Assembly (NCBI GenBank): GCA_015680685.1
Contig: MNCI01011447.1
Coordinates: forward strand, 66,452-130,451
DNA: 64,000 nucleotides
Source: Gnetum montanum
Taxonomy: Eukaryota; Streptophyta; Gnetopsida; Gnetales; Gnetaceae
Direction: 5' to 3'
A program made the translations under genes and the position numbers. Shown here piece after piece: positions 23,680 to 34,910 of this stretch. The notes beneath the pieces were generated by a model. The model ran no database searches. It saw only the letters and a program-made list of their open reading frames with translations, and was not told where the DNA came from. Position 1 is the first letter of the stretch; each line of letters opens with the position of its first letter.

Positions 23680-24200
23680 AGGCCTTAAACTAGCCTACGG
23701 CCCGGAACAACCTAAAACTATCAATTTTTGCATTGCTTTCCTTTCATTCATCCATTTTAACTTTTTTTATAGTAGGTGTTTCTTGATGTTGTTTTCTTTC
23801 TAGTTGACTTTCTGCAAGATCTCACAAGCGCACAACATGACTACGCATGCAACATCACACCTTACACAAGCAAGGTAAGCACCGGTCCACTATGACTATA
23901 AACTAGCATAGCTTGTCCTTGGGTCATGATGTTAAACTGGCACAATATCCATAGTCCACTATGACTATAAAATGGCATAGATAGTCTACTATGACTATAA
24001 ACTAGCATAGATAGTCCGCTATGACTATAAACTGGCGCAACTCGTTCTTGGGTCATGACGTTAAACTAGCACAACATCCACTATCTGCTACAACATTAAA
24101 ATAGCATCCAACAGTCTACTAGGACTATAAACTAGCATATCATGGTCTTCCAAGACCTTAAAATGGGTTGACAGTCTACTAGGAATTTAAATTGGCATGT
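23680..24200 (+). repeat. Minisatellite after the protease of element C
   Basis: Units of about 38 bases carry AGTCCACTATGACTATAAAC followed by TAGCATA (23,880-24,200), preceded by two GGCC-type units (23,680-23,725). It is the reverse complement of the array type at 761-1,250, as expected from the opposite orientation of C and A. Arms are AGTC-n(6)-GACT and GGTC-n(6)-GACC. Confidence 0.85.
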
Positions 24201-24211
24201 GGCTGATCTGA

Positions 24212-26301
24212 TCATAGTGCCTGTGTTGTTGCAGTGGGTTGCGGTGTGGTTTTGAACACAAAGGGTGTATGAGATGTCTTATGAGGAGTCCTAATGACAA
24301 AGAAGGCTTGAGAATTAATGGTTGTTGGTGTTTCTATGTTGCAAGGAGGCACACAAATCACAAATGATTTTTGTGGTGGTTCAAGATTATTGTTAGTGCC
24401 GATAGTGTTGATGGTGTAACCTAGATTTTTTGCATTGAGGGGGTCTTTGTAGATGCCCATTGACTAATTTTCAGGTTGAACTGGACTTCTCTCATCTAAG
24501 ACCAGCTTACCTTAATCTATCATGCATTGCATGCCATCTTTCAATGCTATACAATAATCTGTATCATGGCCACATAGTTGATGATAGTCATAGAAACACT
24601 CTAACCTAAAATTCATAGGGACTGGTGGTTCATTGGGCATAGCCAAGGAAGGGTTCCAAAGAACCTCATAGTACCTTTAATGGCATTTAATAGCATCATC
24701 CAACATTTGTTTGTGTTGTATACAGTTAACTCCTAGCAATTGCTTCAAGAGTTCCGAAGGCTTAATCGATAATAGGTTATACTTTGAGCGATCCTTGTGC
24801 TCAAAGTTTGGCCTTGGTTGTGTTTGTGCCACAGGTGTTGATGTTTATGGCTAACTAGTGCTAGTGGTTCTAGGTGTTGTGTTAGTGGGAGTGTTGGGTG
24901 TTGTGGTTGCCATTTTGTTTTTGCTGTTGTTGGGCTTGGTTTCCTTAGCCATAGTAGCCACTATTGTTGTCATGGCCTTACCCTTCTCCTTTTCTTTTTT
25001 AGTGTGTGCATTCCTATAGGCCACGTAATCTAGGTCCCTATTAGCCTCCACCATGTCTTGGATGCTCTTCGTTTGAACGAAGGCTTGGATGAGGAAACAC
25101 ACAGCCAAATAGTAAAGCTTAGACTTAATGAAGTCATTGACTGCACCCTTAAAGATGGCCAGCAAGTGAGCCTCAGTGATCGGTTTTCGTATCTTGTTTA
25201 AAGTGGCGCTTCAGTGTTGTATAAATTTCTGCATAGATTCTAGTGGGTCCTACATAACTATCATGAGCTTTTCTAGTATGACCTCCATTTTCAAGTTGTA
25301 CTCTAACCAGGTCACGAATTAACTTAGTAGCTCCTCCAAGGTTGAGATGGAGGCATGTGGAAATGCACAATACCAGTCTATAGCTTTTCCTGTCAAAGAC
25401 ATGGCAAAGACACAAATGATGATGTGAGGGCATGGTTGAAACAACAAGGACTCAGAGCTAAAGATTACCAAATGTGTATTTGGATCACCCTCCCTATTGT
25501 ATTTTGTAAATAGGAGGAGTGGCACCCCAAGGGGCAATGTGAGCATAGGGATAGTCAGGCTGATAGGATCATCGTGGTAAAAGTTCATGACTTGGAAGGT
25601 TTTAGAACCAGTGGCCTTAAGCCATTTGATCTCTTCAGTGAGGGTTTGGATGATTTGGAAATCTTGATCTAGACCCAGAGATGTTGCAAGTGGTTATGAG
25701 TTTGCTGAAGTAGCCATTGGTGGTGGCACCAATGGTGCGGGTGCTAGAGGAGCAACTCCCACCAATGGTGTCATTTGGACAGCCCACAACCCATTGGGTG
25801 GTGCTGCAGGAATTGCTATAATAGGTAGCAGCATATGGATGGTCATTTGCTCAGTGGTGTGGATGGCCCATGGCCCCATGGTTGGTTGTGCTATATGTGG
25901 GAATTGATATGCTTGAGGTTGTCCATATGGTTGCACATGAGACATTTGAGTTTTTGGAAAAGAGATGGTTGTGGTCCACCATGCAGTTAGGGTTGGATCC
26001 ACTATTGATGGTGGAACGGTCATGGAGAAGGGGACAGAAATAGAGCCTACATGTGATTGCGATGTAGGTATGTTGTGCACATACGACAATGTGGATGTCA
26101 CCAACGTTGGGTGCGATACCGGGATGGACTGAGCAGGAAGAGTGACTAAGAACAAAGTTGAAGGACCTATATGTTGGTATATTGAAAACATTGGGTGACT
26201 ACCCATTACCATAGAGGGTTAAGGTTGTGACACTCTCATAGTGATACGAAAGGAAATGGAAAATTGTAACTGATGTGAATGGGCAACATAGGTAGAAGGG
26301 A
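24212..26301 (-). pseudogene. Central and C-terminal Gag of element A
   Basis: On the minus strand from 26,301: a Pro/Thr/Ser-rich region (26,212-25,694, 172 codons open), then the Gag core MNFYHDDPISLTIPMLTLP, TGKAIDWY and HASISTLEELLS (25,588-25,319). Next are the C-terminal half MLAIFKGAVNDFIKSKLYYL (25,165) with a Lys-rich tail, and a zinc-knuckle remnant ECFYDYHQLCGHDTDYC near 24,570. It aligns part by part with the gags of C and D. The N-terminus of this same gag lies at 47,600-47,865, separated by element D. Stops and frameshifts are present. The left end at about 24,212 is a deletion junction with element C. Confidence 0.83.
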
Positions 26302-26306
26302 CACCT
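26302..26306. repeat. Target-site duplication of element D, left copy
   Basis: CACCT directly precedes the TGAAACACC start of the 5' LTR of D. The identical CACCT follows the 3' LTR end at 47,595-47,599. Both flanks are gag of element A in the minus direction. Confidence 0.87.
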
Positions 26307-27936
26307 TGAAACACCCTAAAAAATTTGAAGTCATTCTTACTTCACTAGGCCTTGCAATCTCCATAGCACCATGACAGTTCTTCGTGAGGAGAATGCTCTG
26401 AATTCAAGATGGTCAATTTAGAAAATTTTCTACTTTAGGTGTAAAAAGGATCTATGGGTTATCCTACCTATCCACCTAAGTAGCTTGCTTAGAAATGGTG
26501 CATGGAGTTGTTAGTAGCATTATGGATGCGTGAAATAGTTCGGAAATTTTTCTAATTGATGAAGTCTGCTATGGTACGCTAAACCTTGCTATGTAGTGTA
26601 GCAAGCTTCAAAAGAAGATTGCAGAATGGAGTGCTATGCTACACCATGTGATGTAGCGTAGCATGGAAACAGCTTCAAAACCAATCCCCACACCCAATTT
26701 CAAGTCCTGCAACAATGTTCCTTTCCGTCAGGAAGTAGTGGACCATGTCTACTGCTATGCTATGTTGAGCTACATGGCATAGCGAGGCATGACAATCCTG
26801 TAGTAGAGATAGAAGGTAGCTCAAAGCGTGGAATCAGCAAGTTTGCAAGTCTCGCGGAAGCAAATTTTGCAAATTGAAAAAGTTTTCGCAACTACGGCCA
26901 GTTTCTACGGTACCCTACGCTACGTAGCGTAGCATAGTGTAGTAAGCATGCAACACACATGTAGCAGAACACATGACAAGATGCTACGCTACGCCAAGCA
27001 TGCTACACTACAAAGCATAGCAGGGCATGCGGGTGGTTGTGCGACATCAATGCACTTCACATAATTGGACCATTTACGTCTCCAGACATTGATGGTGCAA
27101 TTATGACATGGTAGGCTCACAGTTATGGCAAAATAGGTCCACATTACAACAATTTTGTTGGTCCAACAGTCATACATGGCACATGTGGCACTAGCAAGTC
27201 AACGTGGGCTCGGGTACGTGGCATCCAAACCACTCCTTTCACGTGCCCTTTAGCCCTATAAATACCCCAACAAACAGCATTCAAAGGATTTGAATTTTTT
27301 CAACAAGTGTCATTTAGAAGGTTCAAATATTTTCTGGATTCTTCGACTTTTCCTCTCTTTGGCACTTAAGTTCTCTTTCCGGCACATTGTAACATCAAGC
27401 ATTGTAAGCTTTCTGTTTGACACTACAAACAGTTAGCATTTATAGCTAGCATTTTGTTCCATCCCTTTTCTACCACCTTGGTAGAATCCCTGCATTGTCA
27501 ACTCCCAAGGCCACGCCCAAGTGCATAACCTATTTTTCTCTACACATCTTGGTTACTCTCGAGATCTCTGCAGTCTACCATGCTGTGCAACCAACTATAT
27601 CTTCCTTGACAGAGCAAGCTTGTAGCTTCAGAGTGGTTCATTTTTCTAACTGTATTTTACATTGTTTCCTACTTACTGTTGCATTTTTACACTATTTTAT
27701 TTTTCTTCTTTATTTACTCTCAAGCATTATTTCATGTTTTCATCCCCATTTTCAAAACCATATGCTGCAAAAGGATATATAGATGCTGATTAAGTCCCTG
27801 TCTAATCAAGTACACCATTCAGGGCACCCCATATCCACACACACCCAACATGGCCCTCCCATGGGTATGGGGTTGAAACTGTTGTGTCCACCAACCCCTC
27901 GGTGTTTTCCAGCCACTGATGTTTTTGGTCGTTATA
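26307..27936 (+). repeat. 5' LTR of element D
   Basis: It starts TGAAACACCC and ends GTTATA (CA decayed to TA), about 1.63 kb. U3 holds palindromes, best at 26,920-26,945 (TACGCTACGTAGCGTAGCAT). The TATA box CCTATAAATACCCC is at about 27,243. From about 27,040 onward it matches the split 3' LTR (33,970-34,260 plus 46,974-47,594). The short plus-strand frames inside are not conserved as protein. Confidence 0.87.
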
Positions 27937-27942
27937 GTTTTC

Positions 27943-27961
27943 TAGCACTAGAAGGAGGGCC
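27943..27961 (+). promoter_or_regulatory. Primer-binding site of element D
   Basis: CTAGCACTAGAAGGAGGGC, six bases after the LTR end; same site as in C with two changes at its first bases. Confidence 0.75.
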
Positions 27962-28034
27962 TTTTGGTGCCCTTTTTGTGTGTCACAGTAGTTTTTTGAG
28001 CCTTCTACACCCTAATATGCATAAGCATAGATGC

Positions 28035-28530
28035 GACATCCTTGTGTAGTTGTTTACACTTTGTGCCATGTAGATCGGTTGCCTTGACAGTTCCTCGGGA
28101 GCCCTATAGAACACAAGGCCTCCGATTTCTAGCTAACTAGCCCATCTTATGGTAGTCTTGCATGCATTATTTACCCCATCGCGGGTGGTATAGAGCAGTC
28201 GCTTCAACGGTCACTCAAGGATCTTGCGAGATGCAAAGCCTTCTTGATCGCTAGTTAGCTTGCCCATCTTATGGTAGTCTTGCATGCGTTATATACCCCA
28301 TCTCACGTGGTACAAAGAGGTTTCTTTGACAGTACCTCGGGGATCCTGTGAGATGCAAAGCCTTCTTGGTCGCAAGCTAGCTTTCCCATCTTATGGTATT
28401 CTTGCATGTGTTCTGCACCCTATCGCACACTGGTGTAAACATGACACCCATTTGTGGTTGTTTACACCTTGTGTGGTGCAGGTTGGTCACCTCGATGGTT
28501 CCTCTGGAATCTGGAAATACATAAAGCCTT
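28035..28530 (+). repeat. Tandem repeat of about 120 bases in the leader of element D
   Basis: Three full units start near 28,083, 28,202 and 28,324, with a fourth partial unit near 28,491. Shared phrases are CCATCTTATGGTAGTCTTGCATG, GATGCAAAGCCTTCTTG and CCTCGG-GATCCT. The outer flanks also match each other (GTGTAGTTGTTTACAC and GTGGTTGTTTACACC). The repeat fills the untranslated leader between primer site and gag start at 28,620. Confidence 0.85.
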
Positions 28531-28619
28531 ATTTTTTGCTGTTCTCTAGTTTCCTTGTTTGTTCGCACTCTTTTTCATAACTTTTGCAATTATTTTTTTG
28601 CATAACTACTTACTTGACA

Positions 28620-31037
28620 ATGGCTTTTTCAACTACTGCTGCCAATACCTTCAACGTGGAAGTTCCCTTCAACGTTGAAGACCCCATCATGGTTCAAGGT
28701 ACTATTGGTGCCAAACAACCATTGAATCCAATGCTGGAGGAATGTCGATCTCTCAGAATCCAAAACCGAGGACCTGAGGGATTGGCCCAGCAACATGAGC
28801 ATTAAAGCTTCCTCTGTTCAAAGGTGGAGGCCAACCTACCCTTGGACTTACACGAACTCGAGGACAAGCATACTTTTGAGTTCACTTACTACAACAGGAA
28901 GGAGTTCTTTCCTATTCTCGATGTTTTTTTATCTTTAACAAAAGAATACCAAAGGCTTTTAGACCAACTAATCCAGTTGGCTAGCCTTAGGGAGCAACAG
29001 CTTCCATCCAAGATGATGCTTTCTAGGACATACAGGAGGAACTTGATTCCCAATCAAATGAGGGAGGTCCAACCGGTCTCGCTCTTGTCTCTCCTTCTCA
29101 ATCATTCTAGGCCAAGCCATTATCTATTACCACTCCCTTTGTAATTACACCTATGTTTCTACAACCTGCAATTATAGCTGCTATGGATAGCCATGCCAAT
29201 TTTTTGATGTTTCAATGCCCACTCTCGCCTTTTTCACCTGTTCCATTTGCAGCTACCATCCCTTTTTAGGTTGTTCAATATCCCATTCCTATGGCACATA
29301 ACATGCCAACCATGGCTACCCTACCACATGTTCATGCAATACCAACTTCGCAAACATATGCGACTTCTATCTCTATTCCTACATTCACATAAGTTCCATC
29401 CACTATGGTGGGCCCCATTTGCTTCTTCACCTATTTCGTAACTGTTACAAATGTCTCACTATGTACACTCTCAAATGCACCAAGGCTTGTAGATGGTGCA
29501 ACCCAACACGAGGCCAAGGTCTATGCTACTGGTGACACAAGAAGTCTATCTAGCAACCCAACCCACGGTTGGCACCTTAACAACATCACCTGCAAGGTGG
29601 TGGACAACATAGGCTGCATTGCTAGTGGGGGTTGTCCCCGTAGTACTGTCAATGGGTTATAGTGTCACCCCCACCATGCCACAAGTGGGAGCTACCCCTT
29701 CAGCTCCCCAGCCATCTACAATGTCACTAGGCCTAGACCAAGCATTCCAGCTCATCCGAACCCTTATTGAGGAAATAAAACACCTCAAAGCTATTGGGTT
29801 TGACATAGTACAATCCATGGACTTTTACCAAAATAACCCTGTTAGCCCTACAAACCCTGCTTTGACATTACCCCCAAGGATCTCTCCCCCACACTTCATG
29901 AAGTACGACGGGGAGGAAGATCCCAACACACATCTTGTTACCTTTAGGTCTGAATCTTTGCTATTGCAATATTGGCTGCACATGATCATTTGCATCTTCT
30001 CCATGTCCCTAGCTAGGAAAGCCCTAGATTAGTACCACGTGTTGCCACGCTCATCCATTTCAACATTGGAAGAGCTCCTAACCTAGTTCGTAACATGCTT
30101 CAAGTACAACTTGAAGCCAGAAACCATACTGGATCAGTTATTGAGCCTGAAGCAAGATCTGCTAGAACCATTCAAAAAGTTCATTCAAAGTTGGAGCGTA
30201 ACCCTTAATGAAATCCATGAGCCCATCATGGAGGTGCACTTGCTCGCCATCTTTAAGGGTGCAATGAATGACTTCATCAAGTCCAAGTTGTACTACCTCG
30301 CTCCTTGCTCCCTTAATTAGGCTTTCACTCAGACTAAGAGCATACAGGATGCAGCCTAGGCAAGCAAAGACTTGGCCTACATTTCTTACAAAAAAACCTT
30401 CGCAAAAAAGGACAAGGGTAAGGCCCCAACAAACATATTTTCCGCTATGACAACCGAGGCCAAGGCCAAACCTAGTAGCAGCAGTAGCAACAATAACAAG
30501 AAATCGGTCATACCCGCGGCTAACCTCATGCCCAAAAAGGACTATGTGCTGCAACCTACTACACCTACATCCAAAACATCTACACAAACCAAACCCAAAT
30601 TTGAGCGCAAAGACCACTCAAAGTAGACCTCGCTGCCTCTAAAGCATTCAAAGCTTCTGAAGCAACTTATGGCAGCAGGATACATCCAACATAAGCAAAT
30701 GTCTGAAGAGGAAAACACAAGACATCAACACTAATGTGAGCTCCTTAGGAATCCCTCTTTGGCCTTGCCCAATGATCCTCTAGTTCCTAGGGATTTCAGG
30801 CTAGAAAGGTTTTTTGACTACCACCAACAATGTGGTTACAACACAGATTATTGTCTGGTGTTGCAGGATGACATCCAAAGATTAATCGACCAGGGAAAAC
30901 TGGTGCTGGACGAAAGTAATCCAATATGCCCTGAAAACCAATCTATGTATGTCTACATGGATCCTCTCAATTCCAACAATGTTGGTTACGTCATCAACAC
31001 TATCGACATTGAAAGTGATCCCAGGCCATCCCAATAA
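28620..31037 (+). pseudogene. Gag of element D
   Basis: It starts at ATG 28,620 (MAFSTTAANTFNVEVPFNVE), after the leader repeat. An N-terminal domain follows with LHELEDKHTFEFTYYNRKEF and EYQRLLDQLIQLA (28,850-28,990), then a Pro-rich part (29,150-29,640) and the Gag core at 29,760-30,320 (VQSMDFYQNNPVSP, FMKYDGEEDPNTHLVTFRSE, IFKGAMNDFIKSKLYYLAP). A basic, Lys/Ser-rich stretch comes next (30,370-30,626), then RFFDYHQQCGYNTDYC (30,810), a zinc knuckle lacking its first Cys. It is the most complete gag of this family in the window and serves as the key for the others. In-frame stops occur at about ten places. Confidence 0.86.
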
Positions 31038-31449
31038 CCAATCATGGTCCATGTGCCTTAGCGTAGTGCACCAGCACCACTAGCGGTTGGCCCAGGCTCA
31101 CAGCAACCGCTCATCCTGAAATTCCCACCATAGGCAATCCACCTTTTCACCACTTGTTAGCAGAGCCATGCGGTTATGTTAGTTAACACATCTAGCTCCA
31201 TTCGTCATCAGGGGGCCAATGCCTTCAACAACACCTATCTCATGCAATAAAGCTGAATAGCCTCCTCGCCCTGCAAGGTGAGAAGTCCACTTGGTGGGTG
31301 AGACGTCAAAGGAAAGTATCATCAAGGATATCCCCAAGCCCATGTGTTCATCCCTTGCATCTACACCTTCACCCCCAAATATGAAGGTCGACATGACTAC
31401 GCAGCCTACATCACCTTGCCGACAAGGATCTAAACCCAGATCCAAAGTC

Positions 31450-32410
31450 ACCTCTCCTCAAGAGATTCGTCTTCTGGGATGAATCGAAGAGGAGGAAAGT
31501 TTCAAACAAGGAGGAAGCCAAGACCCTCTAGATGCCCTCACCCAGGTCAAGCAATCTCTAAAGTAGAAAAACACTACATTGAGCTTGTATGACCTAATTA
31601 TGACATATGTACCCCACCGCGAGGCTCTAATTCACATGTTAATGGCAGTTCTGGTCGAGGAGAACATGCCAGCAGAAGAGGAAACGATCCATTCGGTAAT
31701 GCTTCCCTCTATACACGCAGAGTCCACAACACCTTGATCAACTTTCCCTAAAGATGCCATTAGGAAAGATCCCAAAGGGATTCAGGTTACTACAGTGCCT
31801 CTCTTCATCACAATTTGGATTAGCCAACATTGGATCCAAAGGGTACATGTTGATGATGGGGTCGTCACAAATGTCATTCCCTTCCCTATATTGGACAAGT
31901 TGGAATTGGTTGACTAGATCAAACCCACAGCAACGTCATGTTTGAGGTCATTCAATGGGGGACACATCCTAGTGAAAGGCATAGTTCACGTAGACTTCGT
32001 AGTAAGGGACTAGTTCTCCAAAGATGCAACATTCATCATGGTTGAGGAAATGCTCGAGTTTAACCTGATCTTGGGAAGATCATGGTTAGCACAACCTAGG
32101 GCTGTATCCATCATATACATCAAGAAATCCACTTACAATATGTAGGTAGGGAAGTGGTGATCCATGGTGATGAAGTAGCGATGCAAGAAATTAGTAACAT
32201 AGACATGGAGTAGGGCTTAGAGCTCACAACCTTCAAGAGTGAGGCACCTGCTCACACATGCATTAACCATCCAATGGAAGGATCGGCCCAGTGAGCTGAC
32301 TCCCAAATTGAAAATGCATAGGTTGAGTTGCCCTTCCAAGTGGAGGATGATGATGTGAACGAGGGCCCTGGTGAAACACCTCAGCCTCATGTTTTGATCA
32401 ACCCATGATG
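31450..32410 (+). pseudogene. Protease region of element D
   Basis: NTTLSLYDLIMTYVPHREAL (31,575) is followed by a linker and then DDGVVTNVIPFPILDKLEL near 31,850, which stands where the retropepsin active site belongs. LRSFNGGHIL, VEEMLEFNLILGRSWLAQP (32,040-32,100) and VVIHGDEVAMQEI (32,155) complete the domain. The GRSWL end is typical of plant Ty3 proteases. The Asp-Ser/Thr-Gly triad reads D-D-G. Frames shift at about 31,760 and 32,130. Nothing resembling RT follows; the next features are the minisatellite and the accessory-gene fragment. Confidence 0.78.
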
Positions 32411-32499
32411 GATCAAGAGGCAGCTACGCATAGCGTAGCAATCCTACTACTTCCTACCTAGTTGCCATCCCTCGTACATTCACCACTTCTTCGCTTTGT

Positions 32500-32835
32500 T
32501 AACATGCCATCCTTCTAGCATGCTATGCTATGGCCCAAAGTGGCCTAAAATTAGCAATGTTGCTTTTCACTTTGTTAAAATGTCATCCTTCTAGCATGCT
32601 ACGCTACAACCTGAAATGGCCTAAAACTAGCATCATCATTTTTTGGCTTTATTAACGTACCATCTCTTTTGGAAATGCCCCAAAATGCCCTAAAACTAGC
32701 ATTGTTTCTTTTCACTTTGTTAACATATAATCCTTCTTGCATGTTATGCAATGGCCCAAAATGGCCTAAAACTAGCAATGGCCCAAAACGGCCTAAAACT
32801 AGCAATGGCCCGATATGGCCTGAAACTAGCATATG
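32500..32835 (+). repeat. Minisatellite after the protease of element D
   Basis: Units contain CCTAAAACTAGCAATGGCCC followed by AAAATGG, best kept at 32,750-32,830 where the period is about 27 bases; to the left they are longer (about 65) with TTTCACTTTGTTAACAT. The core holds GGCC-n(6)-GGCC. It is the reverse-complement match of the array at 17,646-17,990 of element A, as expected from orientation. Confidence 0.85.
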
Positions 32836-32977
32836 AGAGCATGAAATATTTACATGAGGTTTTTCATTTTATTCAAAAAATTTTCCTATTGGTAACGTTT
32901 GCAAAAATTTTACGAAACTTTTACAAAATTTCGACATTTCAAAATTTCAAAAATTTCAAAAAGAAAATCCCATGCTG

Positions 32978-33965
32978 TCATGGGTTGTCTCTGTTTGCAT
33001 CGTCCTCGCCGCTCACCTCCACTTCATCTGCTTGTGTATCATCCTTCCCTACGTTGCCTTCTACTAGTTCTTCATTCCCTCCCTCTACAAGCCTTGCACC
33101 CTCATCTGGATTTTGCATTGTAGGAATGAAGTAGTCAGTTAGGGCAACAATCACAAACTATAACATAGCATGAGCATCTACACAGTAAAGCGACTAACTT
33201 GAGAGGGGTCTATGTCGGTCTCAAAGGGTATCTAGTCTAGAGCAAGCCTAAGGAAATTGTAGACCTCCTCTATCATGATTTTCATCCAACACCTGTTTCT
33301 AGGTTCAACATTCACAGCAATGGCTCTCTCCCTTTCCACGGTCATCCATCTTAGATATCCCAAGGAAAGGGAGGGGGTTGCGGTCTCTCCTATAGGAAGG
33401 TCCACTTTCAAGTTAGGAGATTTCGTAATCTTTACCTACTCTTTGAACTTAGCATAGGCCTCAGAAGCATCGATGGCATTCACGAATGCTTCATACATGA
33501 ATGCCTCCACAGCAGCATCTTTGTACAATTTTCGATGAGTATCATTCTCCAGCTTGTACACATGTTTGTGGTTTCTCTAGGTTCATCCCCATTCAAAAAA
33601 CTTGACACTGATATCTTTCATGTCTTGACACTTCTGGGTTAGCAAGTCCATTTGCATTTGCTATTCAATTATCTCTCAAGTGGATTCAATGTTCTGATGA
33701 AAGATAGTCCAAAATATGGCATAGTTGTCTACAGCCTTGTGCGAGTCCTCAACATCAAGGTTACGGTTTATGAGGAACTCGTTCCTCAACCTGAGATCCT
33801 CCACCTTCGAAACCAGGTCAACCTCTCTTTGTTCAACACTCTAGACCCATTTCCACAGGTCCTCATTGATGTGGTTATACTCCCACAGAGAGCATGTCGA
33901 GTGCAAGACACACTTGTAAGCCTCATCGAACGTGTGAAGAGGCACCTCGGTCACGTCAGGTGAGA
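32978..33965 (-). pseudogene. C-terminal half of the accessory gene in element D
   Basis: On the minus strand: KVEDLRLRNEFLINRN (33,800), KHVYKLENDTHRKLYKDA, EAFVNAIDASEAYAKF (33,480) and LPIGETATPSLS, then an intron with donor CAA|GTTAGTC at 33,198 and a decayed acceptor near 33,119. An acidic tail follows, VEGNVGKDDTQADEVEVSGE, ending at a stop at 32,978. It aligns with 16,690-17,499 (plus strand) of element A. The predicted product is rich in charged heptad-like stretches, suggesting a coiled coil. The N-terminal half is gone at the junction with the 3' LTR. Function unknown. Confidence 0.8.
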
Positions 33966-34260
33966 GTGTAGGCATGATGCCAAATTTCATAGGTCATGTC
34001 AGGTCCATTAGCACATGTCTCCAAATGCTGATGGTGCAATTATGGTATGGCAGGCTCATAGTTATGGAATAATAGGCTCACATTTCAATGGTCTTGCAAG
34101 TACAACGGTCATACATGGCACGTGTGGCGCTAGCAAGTCAACGTGGGCCCAAGGCATGTGGCATCCAAACTGCCCCTTTCATGTGCCCTTTAGCCTTATA
34201 AATACCCCAACAAATAGCATTCAAAGGGTTCAAATTTTTCCAACAAGTAGCATTTAGAAG
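33966..34260 (+). repeat. 3' LTR of element D, left piece
   Basis: It matches 27,040-27,310 of the 5' LTR, including GATGGTGCAATTATG, CATACATGGCAC, GTGGCATCCAAAC and the TATA box TTATAAATACCCC (about 34,195). It is cut at 34,260 by element E. U3 upstream of the matched part is missing. Confidence 0.87.
34256..34260. repeat. Target-site duplication of element E, left copy
   Basis: AGAAG precedes TGTTGACG of element E. The second AGAAG is at 46,974-46,978. The unbroken 5' LTR of D has a single TTTAGAAGGTTC at the homologous site (near 27,315), which confirms the target. Confidence 0.95.
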
Positions 34261-34471
34261 TGTTGACGACCATTTAGGACATGACTACCAACAAGTGTCC
34301 TTGAATAGGATTTAGGTGCTTGCTGGTCTCTGGCAACACCAAGGCCTAGATACCTTCAAATAGACTTAGTAGTTAATGTGAGTATTTGTGTGTGTTGTTG
34401 CGGTATGAGGCTGTAAAAAACGAAATGATTGGGTTGTGTGTAAAACTACAAATGACTTATCTTAAAGAGAT

Positions 34472-34572
34472 TCAACCAACTTTTCCAAGTACTATGAGTT
34501 GTTGAGAGTTCCTATTCTATTTAATTGCCTNGGAACTCTCAACAACTCATAGTACTTGGAAAAGTTGGTTGA
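34472..34572. repeat. Perfect 41-base foldback around a single n
   Basis: Bases 34,472-34,512 and 34,532-34,572 are exact reverse complements, separated by 18 bases and an n at 34,531. The partner LTR (44,273 onward) has no such inverted copy. It borders the run of n, so it is best read as an assembly or gap-filling artefact. Confidence 0.9.
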
Positions 34573-34910
34573 NNNNNNNNNNNNNNNNNNNNNNNNNNNN
34601 NNNNNNNNNNNNNNNNNNNNNNNNNNNNNNNNNNNNNNNNNNNNNNNNNNNNNNNNNNNNNNNNNNNNNNNNNNNNNNNNNNNNNNNNNNNNNNNNNNNN
34701 NNNNNNNNNNNNNNNNNNNNNNNNNNNNNNNNNNNNNNNNNNNNNNNNNNNNNNNNNNNNNNNNNNNNNNNNNNNNNNNNNNNNNNNNNNNNNNNNNNNN
34801 NNNNNNNNNNNNNNNNNNNNNNNNNNNNNNNNNNNNNNNNNNNNNNNNNNNNNNNNNNNNNNNNNNNNNNNNNNNNNNNNNNNNNNNNNNNNNNNNNNNN
34901 NNNNNNNNNN
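34573..34910. other. Assembly gap
   Basis: 338 undetermined bases inside the 3' LTR of element E. By comparison with the other LTR, about 470 bases of LTR belong here, so the gap length is probably nominal. No feature can be called in it. Confidence 0.99.

Larger units (their letters stand above)
18511..24200 (+). mobile_element. Element C: truncated relative of A inserted in A
   Basis: It contains a 5' LTR, primer site, leader, gag, protease and minisatellite, all on the plus strand. It then stops at about 24,200 against the minus-strand gag of A with no accessory gene, pol or 3' LTR. It interrupts the protease of A at 18,510. Roughly 350 codons of A (late gag to mid PR) are missing at its other end, so one deletion probably removed both the 3' half of C and that part of A. 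No target duplication can be tested. Confidence 0.75.

Noticed and set aside
28035-28530. CRISPR-like array of repeats
   Set aside because: Units of 120 bases are contiguous with no unique spacers, inside a plant retrotransposon leader.
30162-30617. 151-codon minus-strand frame in element D
   Set aside because: It is antisense to the well-supported Gag core and basic tail.
33652-33963. 103-codon plus-strand frame
   Set aside because: The minus strand carries the accessory-gene fragment with homologues in A and G.
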